From Sciurus carolinensis (taxonomy: Eukaryota; Chordata; Mammalia; Rodentia; Sciuridae): a stretch of 64,000 nt of DNA. This document shows, in pieces, positions 46,711-56,285 of the stretch (position 1 is the stretch's first letter; each line of letters begins with the position of its first letter). The notes below the pieces were generated by a model, which saw nothing but the letters and a program-made list of their open reading frames with translations, had not been told where the DNA came from and made no database searches. The position numbers and the translations under genes were made by a program. The stretch spans positions 55,005,268-55,069,267 of the forward strand of contig NC_062213.1 in NCBI RefSeq assembly GCF_902686445.1, written 5' to 3'.

Positions 46711-46731
46711 TAAATAAATAAATAAATAAAT
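46711..46731. repeat. (TAAA)n microsatellite
   Basis: Five TAAA/AAAT units in a perfect run. Confidence 0.93.
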
Positions 46732-49020
46732 GCAAGATTTAGAATGCCATTACATTTAGTTGGATTTGGAATATTTCTTGAATAAGCAATTTGAGCTATG
46801 TGTGTTAAAGGAAGAGAAAAAATATTTTAAATTGCTGTTGCTGGCTCTACTAACCAAAATAATGTCTCTTAGACTCAGCTGTCTCCTTGTATATATAAAC
46901 AAAACAGCCCCTACACTTTGTTTCTTTTCTAGCCAAGAGAAATTAGGCTCCCAGGGCTTCAGACAGCTGTCATGCATTTCCCTGACTGCCGCCACATGTG
47001 TGTTGAGCTCTGCAGATTGTTACCAACACCAACATCTGGCTCTGCTTGCTTTCTTTCAAACAGAGCTTAATTTTCCTCTGTTTCCAGAAACAGGAAATAC
47101 CATGTGCACTTCAGTGGAATTTGGGATTAAATATTTCTAAAAGCAACTGCTGTTTTTACAAGACATCTTGGAGTGATGGTTTATTTTATGGCTTTTGCCT
47201 GTGGGAATTCTATCTGAATTGCTGTGAAATTTCCAAGGTCCCTTGCCTTTCTACCAAGCTGATCTTGTGCTTTTATTCAACCTGGAAAAACATGTTTTGA
47301 GAATCCATTGAGAGTCTGACCACCTACTACACATGTAACCTCCCCAATGCCAATTTTTGTCACCTGTCCCAAATATCAGGTTTAGTCACCACCAAATGTA
47401 TGAGAACCTTGAGAAGCCCTGACCCTCCCTGTCCCTCACTGCTATTGACCATCACCTCTCTCTAGAAGATGTTCTCTTGTTTGGGATGAAGGGAGTTGAG
47501 CAGAAATTGACTGAGTAAGGAAGCCATGTAACCAGTGCAGATTCTTCCATGTCTAAATGGAATCCTGATTGAAAGAGAAAGTCACGATATGCCCCTTCTT
47601 GTTATGACAGGAGATGGCCTGCACTCTAGGGAGGGAATAAGGCCAAGAGCAGAAAAGTTTATTTTCTGAAGTGTTGAAGAGAGGAAGATGTGTAGCACAG
47701 CAAGAAATGACAGAAATGCAACAGCCACTAAAAATCTTTCCAACCTTTCTGATGCTAGAGATTGCATGAATTGCTTCCCTTGGAAATGGAGCCCTCATTA
47801 ACTTCACAATCTTCCTTCTCAGTCTTCAAGTTTTGATGGCTAGTACATGGTTTATGATCATTAAAACATATATTTCTCTGATACTATTTTAAATATCGTT
47901 ATAAAAATTGTGCTGTATTGAAATGATAAAGGTGGAAGAAGTAAGATGAACCTAAAAAAACCTCCACAAACATTCAAGCATCCACGCCAGCTTTGAGCCA
48001 CAAGTCTTGACTGCTGATGTGACGATTGAAATAGGACTGTGTGAGATCAGGATGCACAGGATGACAGGAATATCCATTCTTTAATTTGTACTATAAAGGC
48101 ATTTCATTAAGACACTTTCTGTTTCCGCTTCGGTAAGTACTTTCTCTTTTGCTCCCATAATTTCTTTCTCCCAGTAGAAAGATCTGGAAATGTCAAGTAC
48201 GAAAGCCCTCATGTTCCTCTGTAGTGCAGTGCGAGGCCACAGAGTTATATTAGGTTTTCTTTGGTCACCCCTGAAAGCCTTTTCTACAAGATTCTCCTGT
48301 TCTTAGTTGAGTTCTGTTCACTCTTGTAAAAACTACAGTCAATCGTGGCTTACATTAAAATGATAAAAATGGACATTAGGAGACCTCTAGCTACAAATTC
48401 TAACTCTTGAAGAGATTTTTTTAAGTCACTCATTAACAGCAAGCATTTAATAAATACCTACTATGTGCCTGAAATTATCATCACTTCATGTTAGATAATC
48501 AAAGAGGGTGACTGTATGATTACAACTGCCTAAGATACTGAGCATCTGGGCCAGACAAGGCTGTGCGGTTCACACCGTGCCTGCGGCCTCTCCTCCATCA
48601 CTCTCTCCTTTTATTAGTGGGGAACTTGGCTGAGAGAGAGGGGTAAGTATTTTTTAGAGATTGAAATTGTCCATTTCTATGGTAGTTCTTTATTGTAGGT
48701 TTTAAGGGTTTACAAACTGCTTATTGTATCTCTGATCACTCTGTCCTATAGATCAAGTCAAATGTTGAAGCCTCCACACTTTAAGTATAGGCAAACCCTA
48801 AGTTGCCATCAGAGTACAAACTGGTCTTTCTCTTCTTGGTTACAGGCTATCTCTTGACCTTATCTCAGGAACTGGTGGTATTTAGTCTTCACCAACTTCC
48901 ACTCCTTAGCCACCAAAGGCCACCTCCATTCTTCCTTTGCAGTCCCTAAATGCCATACTCCTCCCACTTCTTCTTTGGGCCAGAATCCTTACCAAAATTT
49001 CCCTTCTTCCAGGCTTTGAG
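46732..49020. other. Mostly unique sequence
   Basis: No gene or named repeat with confidence. A fragment at 48,435-48,510 ('taaatacctactatgtgcct') is MIR/L2-like. The largest open frame (46,760-47,140) has no recognisable domain. Confidence 0.4.
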
Positions 49021-49027
49021 TTATAGT

Positions 49028-49366
49028 TACCAGTTGACCCGTCCTTATATATTCATGGGAGGTTAGTTCCCTTCAGTTACCACTTACCAAAATCTGTGAC
49101 TACTCAAATTCCTCATTTAAAATGGCATAGTATTTGCATATAACCTGTGCATATCTTCCTGTATATTTTAAATCATCTCTATATTACTTATAATACCTAA
49201 CAATATAAATATTATGTAAATAGTTGTTATATTGTACTGCTTCTGGAATAATGAGAAGGAAAAATGTAGGTGTTCAGTACAAACACAATCACCCCCATCC
49301 ATACCAGAGTATTTTTAATCCATGGAGGGGGTTGAATCCTGTGGATATACACAGCCAACTCTAACA
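49028..49366 (+). mobile_element. MER2 DNA transposon (Tigger group)
   Basis: 'gttagttcccttcagttacc', 'aaaatggcatagtatttgca', 'tataacctgtgcatatcttc', 'taaatcatctctatattact', 'gtaaatagttgttatattgt', 'gttgaatcctgtggatatac' and a decayed terminal 'acagccaactctaac'. Near full length at about 340 bp and better preserved than the 19.6 kb copy. Confidence 0.93.
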
Positions 49367-49370
49367 ACAT

Positions 49371-49480
49371 TTTTTTTTTTACTTTATTTGTTTATTTTTT
49401 TATGTGGTGCTGAGGATGGAACTCAGTGCTTCACACATGCTAGAAAAGTACTCTACCACTGAACCAGAACTCAAGCTCCC
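49371..49480 (-). mobile_element. ID-type SINE (monomer) at MER2 border
   Basis: T-run and 'ttatttgtttatttttttat', then 'gtggtgctgaggatggaact', 'cttcacacatgctagaaaag' and 'actctaccactgaaccagaa'. Flanks 'caactctaaca' on the left and 'caattctaaca' on the right look like an 11-bp target-site duplication with one substitution. Confidence 0.9.
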
Positions 49481-50525
49481 AATTCTAACATTCTGTTAAC
49501 TTATCTCTGTGTTTAAAAAGTATTTTAGAGCTATCTAGGAAATCCAAATTCTGTAGTATATTGCCTGTTCTAAACTCTAAATGAAATAATTTAGATGCAA
49601 CAGATGAGATGCAGGTATTTTGTAGGTTTCCTATTTTATGGCAAAAAGAATTGGGTTTTTCAATAGTTTCCAGAAGTGTCTGAGGAGAAGAAGATAGAAA
49701 GCTAACCACCCTCTGTCCTCACCAGCGATTTAGTTAGAGTTGCAGTGATACTATTTGTTGCTACATATGTTCATCAATGCAAGTTTTGTAACAAATTGTG
49801 CCCCCAAATCAAGCACAATGTGTATATATTTTTATGGCAAAATTATTTTTTATAAAGTGCCATCTAATTCTTTGCTCCCAACTCCGACTCAGTCTTGCCA
49901 GCCACCTTGAACTCTACAACAGTTCTCTTATCCGTTCTATATCTACAAAGTAAGCAGGGTTGAAGGGTTTTTCTGTCAGAGTCCCTTGAGTGAAAAGGAT
50001 GAAAAAACATAATTAATAAAGATAAAGAATTCTTGAGTTGAAGCTTTTCAGCCCAGTGATCAGCCTGTGATTCTTGGAAGAGTTTAATAAAAAAAAAAAA
50101 AAATCCCTATCCTAGGTACAGTTTCTTGAATAAAGGAAGAATAGGTTCAGAGCAGTTTCTTGTGTCTGTATAATTAAGAACCTTACTGCCAGCACTTTTA
50201 GGGGCATTGAATGAGGAAATTATCAGCCAGAGTAGGCTTTCCTGACCCATAGGAATACAGATCTCAGAGAAGAAAATGTAGCTGCTATTTCTGCCAGACA
50301 ATAATAGCAACTAATGAGAAACAAATTCTAAATGCCAGCACAGTCAATATTAAGACATAATCAATACTAAGACAATATTGCATATTTCAAGTGCTTAATG
50401 CCAATAACAGTGACTCAAAATTTAATAATAGTGGGACATACTCATTAACTTTATATATAATTAAATTCTGGATCTCTTGAAGTCAGTATGCAAGTGCATC
50501 AAAACACTATTTAAAATAAATGTTT
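49481..50525. other. Unique AT-rich sequence
   Basis: No gene or repeat named. An A-run of about 14 lies at 50,089-50,102. Confidence 0.4.
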
Positions 50526-50529
50526 TAAT

Positions 50530-50585
50530 TTAAAATATTTTCTATTTGTTCTTTGTAGTTATACATGACAGCAAAATGTTAAATA
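50530..50585 (-). mobile_element. Tiny L1 3' end fragment
   Basis: 'ttctatttgttctttgtagt' followed by 'tatacatgacagcaaaatg' is the antisense of the extreme 3' end of the sciurid-type L1. Only about 55 bp remain. Confidence 0.6.
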
Positions 50586-50916
50586 AATGTTTTGACTGGA
50601 GTATCCAGCAACTAAGGAAACTGAAAATGGGTTCTTAACCTAAAAGTCCCAACGTGATCATTCTGCTACCTTCATTTTTAAAAAAATTTAAAATATTTTC
50701 TTATTAAAAACTGAACTGAGTCATACAATCAATGTGTAGCAGCTTCCTCATTTACAGATAATTCTCTTTTTCTTAGGAATTCATTTATTTTTTATTTCAT
50801 GATCAGAAGAATAGCTCTAATGGAAGAGTATAGAAGGGTTACATGAGGAATAAAGATGAAGGTGGGCAGGGTATCGCTGCAACAGCACTTCATGACCAAC
50901 CTCGGGGTTTTTGTTT
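50586..50916. other. No feature recognised
   Basis: AT-rich unique sequence. Confidence 0.4.
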
Positions 50917-51137
50917 TTGTCTTCTTGTTGTTGTTTGGTACTGGAGTTTGAATCCAGGGGCGCTTAACCACTGAACCACAGCCCTAGTCATTTTTATTTT
51001 TTATTTTGGGACAGGGTCTTACTAAGTTGCTCGGGGGCCTCCCTAAATTGCTTAGTTTGGCGTTGAACTTGTGATCCTCTTGCCTCAGCCTTCTGAGTTG
51101 GTGGGATTACAGACATATGCCATCATGCCTGGCAAAG
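50917..51137 (-). mobile_element. Dimeric B1-dID SINE (duplication subtype)
   Basis: 'ggtactggagtttgaatcca', 'cttaaccactgaaccacagc', linker, 'gggacagggtcttactaagt', 'tgctcgggggcctccctaaa', 'ttgcttagtttggcgttgaa' and 'ctcttgcctcagccttctga'. Complete element with the duplicated block. Confidence 0.94.
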
Positions 51138-51725
51138 ACCAACTCCTGGATTGGAAGATTGCATATAAATCTCATACACTTGTCTCTAAAACTTTAATCA
51201 GACTGGGAGTACAGTCCGTAGCATTTACAAGTACAAGAACTGGCTTTGACATACATTTAGGTTCTAATTTACCAATGGGAAATCTTGGTAAGAACAATAT
51301 GGAAATGAAAAATAATATTCACTTGGTGAATAGTCATTTGGCCAAGAAAGGAGAAGAAATGGACAGGGCCTTGAGACTGGCCCCTGTCAGGATTTTGTCT
51401 AAATCACTTAGCTTCTGGGCCTGGATAAAATGAGGATGATAATTACACTTGTCACCAGAGAATGCCAGCATTGCCCTTCGAGCTCCTCCACAAAGCCTGC
51501 ACTGTGTAAATGCAGTGTCCTAGAACTAGGATGCTCTTAGAATATTTTGCAATCCCGCTATGTGGAACTACAAAATTGAATGAAGACAGAAAACTGCATT
51601 TCCTCCCTACAAAAATGAAAGTCTGTCTAACTAGAAATTTAGGCATACCTTTAAAAAGATATGAATAATAAATACAGAAACCATTTTCTTTTTAAGATTC
51701 AAAGTGTTTTCCTCAGACAATAAAA
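51138..51725. other. No gene supported
   Basis: A 120-codon frame starts inside the SINE and runs to 51,433 with no recognisable domain. 51,385-51,450 ('aaatcacttagcttctgggc', 'ataaaatgaggatgataatt') looks like a plus-strand MIR fragment. Confidence 0.4.
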
Positions 51726-51727
51726 AC

Positions 51728-51955
51728 TGTCACCCCAACCCCCATTATAGATTACACAGAGGGAAATGAGAGGGAGTGAGTTATGAAAAATGGTGAAAAG
51801 GGACAGACATCATTACCCTATGTACATGTATGATTACACGAATGGTATGAATCTCCATTGTGTACAATCATGGAAATGAAATGATGTACCCCATTTGTGT
51901 ACAATGAATCAAAATGCAGTCTGTTAAAAATTAAAAGCTAAATAAAAAATAATAA
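51728..51955 (+). mobile_element. Sciurid-type L1 3' UTR fragment
   Basis: 'gagggaaatgagagggagtg', 'cattaccctatgtacatgta', 'tgattacacgaatggtatga', 'accccatttgtgtacaatga' and 'atcaaaatgcagtctgttaa' with an A-rich tail. Severely 5'-truncated. Confidence 0.88.
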
Positions 51956-52605
51956 GAATAATAATTTTTTAAAAAGTTCAACACTTAGATCCGGCATGAT
52001 TCCACTTGAACACATGACTAATGCCTAGATGTACTTTTTGAAAGTGCAAAATATCTTTTTAAAAATATACTTTAAAAGTCCACTGTAAGATTCAATAAGG
52101 TAACCTAGTGTAATCCATACCTTTCAGCTCTTCAAAATCCCAGTTTCACTCTGTCTTAGAAGCAGGAAACCAAGCCTGGTCCCTGGGTTCTCCTACCTTA
52201 GAAACCAAAGCAGGTTTCTAAGATCTAGGTTGAGCTGGAAGTTTGTTTCCTCCTACACACCTCTCCCTGCAACACACTAATTTCCCTTGATCCATCACTC
52301 TGCTCCCTACTCCCATCCCTCTCCTCAGACTGAGCTTTCTTCACCAGCCAACTCTAAGCCCCCTATAATGATATTTGTCACAGATATACATTATGTGCAT
52401 CGTTTATACCTTTTTTCCTGCTAAAGAATGCTAAGTCATACTAGTAGAAAATTTGAACTAGTCAAATAAAGCACCGGTTTGTTTAGAAGGTAGTTGAGTT
52501 AGGATTAACTTGGCTCCTTGTAACTACAAAATGTCGATCCCCAACTCCAGGTTGCCAGTGTAATAATCTGAGATTTTGTCCAAACAAAACTCCTATCAGA
52601 TTGAT
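51956..52605. other. No feature recognised
   Basis: Unique sequence upstream of the MER5-like pair. No exon or promoter signs. Confidence 0.4.
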
Positions 52606-52607
52606 CT

Positions 52608-52745
52608 AAAGTGCTTGTTATACATGGAATCCCAGAGCCCCACCTTTGCCCAGAGGCTGAACCAGAACCACTGAGGACAGGGCATGGGAACTTATTCTGT
52701 TTTTAAAAGTCTCTCAGGTGATTGTCCAGCAGACCATTTCAGAAA
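52608..52745 (+). mobile_element. MER5/MER20-like hAT-Charlie relic 1
   Basis: 'ggcatgggaacttattctgt', 'aaaagtctctcaggtgattg' and 'catttcagaaactctgatc' recall MER5/MER20-type non-autonomous hAT elements. Strongly decayed. Confidence 0.5.
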
Positions 52746-52749
52746 CTCT

Positions 52750-52965
52750 GATCCCGGTTCTAGCAAGGATGTGGTCTGGAGTTCACCACTGGTAGTCTCT
52801 CAAAACTTCTCATAAATGAAGATTCTTCCCCTTATCCTCTGAGACCTACTGAATCTGAATCGGCATCTGCATCTTAACACATACCCCAGGGCATTCTTTC
52901 ACATACTAACAAATTCCCTAGGCGATTCTGCGGCACACTAAAGACTTGAGAAACACCGCTGTATC
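52750..52965 (+). mobile_element. MER5-like hAT-Charlie relic 2
   Basis: 'cgagacctactgaatc'-type core ('gagacctactgaatctgaat'), 'gcatcttaacacatacccca', 'caaattccctaggcgattct' and 'gcacactaaagacttgagaa' match MER5A well. Its right end is about 310 bp upstream of the CpG island. Confidence 0.75.
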
Positions 52966-53339
52966 CTGGTATCTCTGAGGAAGTTTTACGACCTACCATA
53001 CCTGGGCCCCACCCAGAACTTCTCCTGTGCTTATTCTGGGGGTGCGGCCGGGGCAAAGGGTCCTAACACATCTCCCCAAGGTAGGTACGACCGAGGTGAA
53101 GGACCGTTGTCCCCCAAATCGCAGCGCTTTATGGTTAAGCAATAATCTGAGTTAAATTGGCTTTTGTGGGCTCGATTGGGACCTGAAAGACTGCTGAGAT
53201 AAACAGTGCATTTTAAGGGACGATGGACTCTGGAGGCAAACAAGTTTCATCACAGAGCTTTAGGTTTACAAAACCCATAGGCCGGGAGATTTCCTGCACC
53301 TTCCAGCGTGCAAAAACAGCGCAACCCAGGCGGGGAGTC

Positions 53340-53432
53340 CCGGGCGCCCCCACCCCGGCCCCGCCCGGCTTACCCTTCCCCGCCCCTCCTTCCGCGTGAC
53401 GTGCCGCAGCGAGCCACGATCATGCGCACTTG
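53340..53432 (+). promoter_or_regulatory. Core/proximal promoter with GC boxes and CRE-type site
   Basis: Two GC boxes read CCCCGCCC in 'ggccccgcccgg' (53,357-53,368) and 'ccccgcccct' (53,378-53,387). A TGACGT site (53,397-53,402, within GCGTGACGTGCC) is a CREB/ATF-type half palindrome. 'catgcgcac' at 53,421 resembles an NRF1 half-site. No TATA box is seen, as expected for a CpG-island promoter. Binding is inferred from motif match only. Confidence 0.6.
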
Positions 53433-53550
53433 TGCCCCGCGCCGCGAGCTGCTGCTCCGCCTCAGCGCCTGTCATTCTCCGCGGCGCGGCGGCGAGTGCG
53501 GACTGCGGTCTCCGCCTGCCAACTCGCTCGCCAGCGCGCCAGCGATGTGA
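53422..53550 (+). other. Upstream open frame ending in a start-stop pair
   Basis: An ATG at 53,422 opens a 42-codon arginine-, alanine- and serine-rich frame. Its last codon is a second, in-frame ATG (53,545-53,547) followed immediately by TGA. If transcription starts upstream of 53,422 this is a 42-codon uORF. If it starts between the two ATGs, only the minimal ATG-TGA element is in the leader. The peptide resembles nothing I know and is probably only a translational control element, if used at all. Confidence 0.35.
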
Positions 53551-53946
53551 CTGAGCCTCTGGGGGCAGGCTGGCGGCTCTGCGGACAGCAGTACCTTGGC
53601 TTTTCTCATAGGGGATTTCTTGTTGAGCCGTGCTTCCCTGCGAGGCGGAGACACGCACCAGGGGCTCGGAGCGCAGCTTTCCAGAGCCGACGGCAGCTGC
53701 AGCGCTCCGGTTCGCGCGGCCGGGTGCAATCTTAGTCGCCGCCGCCGCCCGGCGGTGCGCCCTGGCAAGTGCCAGGCGCCGGGCATCGCTGAGTCTAGGC
53801 GACTGGTGCAGAGCAGCAGCGCCTGGTCCTACAGCCGCAGCTGCCGCCGGCCACTGCAGGATCAGCGGGGCTGCGCACAGCCAGAGTTTGCAGGGGTTTC
53901 CTCGAAGCCCAGTCCCCCAAGAACACTCCTTGGCTCTTGCATCCCG
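53435..53946 (+). other. Candidate noncoding first exon (5' UTR) of an unidentified gene
   Basis: A GC-rich transcript leader is inferred from the proximal promoter on its left and a strong splice donor on its right. The start is approximate: no initiator was proven, and the true start could be anywhere from about 53,400 to 53,560. After the ATG-TGA at 53,545 there is no other ATG before the donor, so the main start codon should lie in a later exon beyond the window or deep in it. Within the exon are a short CCG run (53,737-53,755) and a perfect hairpin (53,761-53,776). The longer non-ATG open frames crossing the exon in several phases reflect GC-rich sequence with few stops, not coding. I do not recognise the gene. 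The setting (gene desert upstream, large first intron, CRE and GC boxes) is common for neuronal or developmental genes, but that is only suggestive. Confidence 0.6.
53761..53776 (+). other. Perfect inverted repeat (leader hairpin)
   Basis: CCTGGCA-AG-TGCCAGG is a 7-base inverted repeat with a 2-base centre. In RNA it would fold as a 6-bp stem with an AAGU loop. With one bulged C at 53,760, three further G-C pairs (53,757-53,759 with 53,777-53,779) can extend it. It could slow scanning ribosomes, or as DNA act as a palindromic protein site. Confidence 0.55.
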
Positions 53947-53952
53947 GTAAGT
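53947..53952 (+). other. Splice donor
   Basis: CCCG|GTAAGT matches the 5' splice consensus from -1 to +6. It lies at the right edge of the CpG-dense part, where first-exon donors usually are. Confidence 0.7.
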
Positions 53953-54231
53953 TGACTTTAGTTTTTGAAGTTGGGAGCTGTGAGAAGGAGGGGTTCATTT
54001 TTATTATCTTCGTGTTGTGAGGAAACCGGAGTGGCACCTCCTGTTAACAGGGTTTCAGTTAGGAGAGGGGACGCAGGGTGCAAAGAAGGGGATTGGGCTC
54101 GCGAGAGGAGCCCTGGAGTCCAGGACTGCCTCCAGCCTCTGGCAAAGGTGCCAGTTAGGAATGTGTTGGGAGAGGACAGGTGCTCAAGAGGGCATTTCGC
54201 CTACTGCTAATTGCACATTCCGAGCTCCTTG

Positions 54232-54235
<4 letters not shown>

Positions 54236-54272
<37 letters not shown>
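54236..54272. repeat. (TG)18 microsatellite
   Basis: An uninterrupted run of 37 bases of TG, about 290 bp downstream of the splice donor. Alternating purine-pyrimidine tracts of this length can adopt Z-DNA and are usually polymorphic. Confidence 0.97.
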
Positions 54273-54274
<2 letters not shown>

Positions 54275-54275
<1 letters not shown>

Positions 54276-55740
54276 CGGGCAGGGGAAGGTCCTCAGGGTC
54301 TTGTCACCTCTATCCCAAGTCCTCTGGGGAGGACTCTTGTGTGTTACTCCTGGATGGTCAGCACTGCAATGGATCTTTGGGAATGGAAGCTGAGCCCTTC
54401 CTTCTCAGGCCTGCAGGCTTCCCGCGCATCTCTCTTTTCCCTTCCCCTAGGCTGAAGTTGCCAATGTTCCCATAATTGGAGCCTAGTCCTTTAGAGAGAA
54501 AAACAACTTATATATCAACCAAGTGTTTTGTGCTCTAAGGCATGTAAAATGAGAAAAACATGTTCTGTGTGGCATGCGATTTCATGTACTTTAAGGATGT
54601 GGGCAAGTCTCAAAGAAATAGGATTTAGATGATGACACCTGGGTTTCACTGTGATTGCCCAGCACCTCTTATGTAAGCCTCCTGGCTGGATAACTTTACC
54701 TCTCTGCAGTGGCTGCAGCTGTGGCTCTCCATTCCATTTGTTTAAAGTCCAGCTAGCATAGTATTTAATGAAAACGCTGACATGATATAGCAGCCTGTAG
54801 TCAGAAACAGAGTGCACTCTTCAAATTGGAGTGTCTTCTGGTAATAGGGAGCAGGGGAGGAAGAACCCAGTATATTTTTCAAGGCAGCTCCAGGAATTAG
54901 ACACATAAATCATGTTTTAAAATAGCATGCATTGTGCAGAGAGCATGTAAAGGACCCTTTTGGAACACATCCCCTTTGTTTTAGAAAAAGTAGAAATTGT
55001 TCATGCCAGACAATTGTTGAGTCTGAAAGTTAAGTGTACTGATGGGCTTAATTATCTTAATAAACAAAGAGCATGATTTATAGGTAGCTGCAGTGTCCTG
55101 CTTTGAAGGATAGAAATCTTTAACCTTTATTTCTCAGCTGTCCCCTAGAGATTCCTTTTAAGCAGAGCAATAGATTATCATCATTGATGTTTAATACTTG
55201 AGTTGATTAAATTTGTAAAAGGAATACTTTGAAATACCATATCACACTGTGCGGTGGCTATTAGATAGTGAATATCAGAAATAAGGGGAATAGTTGGAAT
55301 ATTTATAGAAATCATTAGTTTAACAGAATAGATCCCATTAACACTTCCCTGAAATACATATATGAGTATGGGTATGTGTATATGTATACGCACATCCACA
55401 TATACATACATAGGGAGAGACAAAGAAATATGTATATATACATCTGTTTGTGAATTTGGACTTGAAGTCTTTGTTTAGACCATAACTTCAGGGTATATAT
55501 TAATGTAAGAATTATTTGGGTAATCTAGAGAGAGTGCATTTATTTGTGCAATATACAAAACAAGGTGAACTAGTTATAAATACTTTATTTAAAGTGTAGT
55601 TTTTGTTAAGAATTCTTAGAAAATATGAAAATGTTACTTCAAAATTTGAAAAGTTAGTAGTTCATGAGAATATCCAAGTGCTTACCTGTAAGAGATTGCA
55701 TTCAGGCATGGAATCTCAAACAGGCTGACCCAAAAAGAAC
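54275..55740. other. Intronic sequence without named repeats
   Basis: A TATG/CATA-rich low-complexity patch lies at 55,360-55,443. Otherwise I see nothing. Confidence 0.4.
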
Positions 55741-55747
55741 TGTGGCA

Positions 55748-55975
55748 TTATGGTTAGGAGGACAGTGTATGAGGCCAAACTGCCAGCACAGGTACCGTCT
55801 GTTTGAATCTGGGAAAGTTACATAATCCCTCAATATGCCTCAATGTCCATAGCTGTAAAATGGGAATAACAGTAGTACTCACCTCACTGGATTGTGGTGA
55901 GGATCAAAGGAGTTTATTCATGTAAAGCTGTTGAGTCAGTGTCTGGCATATTGTTTCCCCTGGATAAAATTATCC
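55748..55975 (+). mobile_element. MIR SINE
   Basis: 'tggttaggaggacagtgtat', 'gtttgaatctgggaaagtta', 'aatgtccatagctgtaaaat', 'gggaataacagtagtactca' and 'cctcactggattgtggtgag' follow MIR order with good preservation. Confidence 0.85.
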
Positions 55976-56094
55976 CTGTTATGAAAGGAAGTGCATCTTT
56001 GGATATTGTAGGTATTGAATGTCTGTTGATGCAACAGAAGTTTACAGGTACAACAAAATAGAAGATATAAATATTGATTTGGCACCTACTAATC

Positions 56095-56285
56095 ATACCA
56101 ATACCAGCTAGTATTTAACTTAGTGTCCCTCTCAATTCTTCACTGTAGGCCTATGAGATAGTTTACTTCATTTTCACATTAAGGATGAGGAAACTGAAGC
56201 TCAGTGAGATCAAATAGCAGAGGTTGGAGCTGACATTTTAACCCATATCTGTTTGAAACTATGTTCTTTTTGACCTTTCTGCTTC
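56095..56285 (-). mobile_element. MIR SINE
   Basis: 'gtaggcctatgagatagttt', 'tcacattaaggatgaggaaa', 'ctgaagctcagtgagatcaa' and 'acattttaacccatatctgt' match antisense MIR. Confidence 0.78.

Larger units (their letters stand above)
53280..53960. promoter_or_regulatory. CpG island
   Basis: CpG is frequent (for example 'gccccgcgccgcgagctg', 'cggcgcggcggcgagtgcgg', 'cgccgccgccgcccggcgg') and GC content is high. More than 50 kb of flanking DNA on the left is CpG-depleted. Sparser CpGs extend from about 53,040 and to about 54,130. It is the only such island in the window and marks a gene promoter. Confidence 0.95.

Noticed and set aside
51071..51433. 120-codon plus-strand frame
   Set aside because: It begins inside an antisense SINE and has no recognisable domain or splice context.
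53366..53380. Minus-strand splice donor (complement reads AAGG|GTAAGC) suggesting a divergent transcript
   Set aside because: A single motif with no matching exon features; divergent transcription is plausible at CpG islands but not supported here.
53266..54455. Several 70-130 codon frames on both strands in the CpG island and after it
   Set aside because: GC-rich sequence contains few stops, so frames are long by chance. Most use non-ATG starts, several run past the splice donor, and some translate the TG repeat as alternating Cys-Val.
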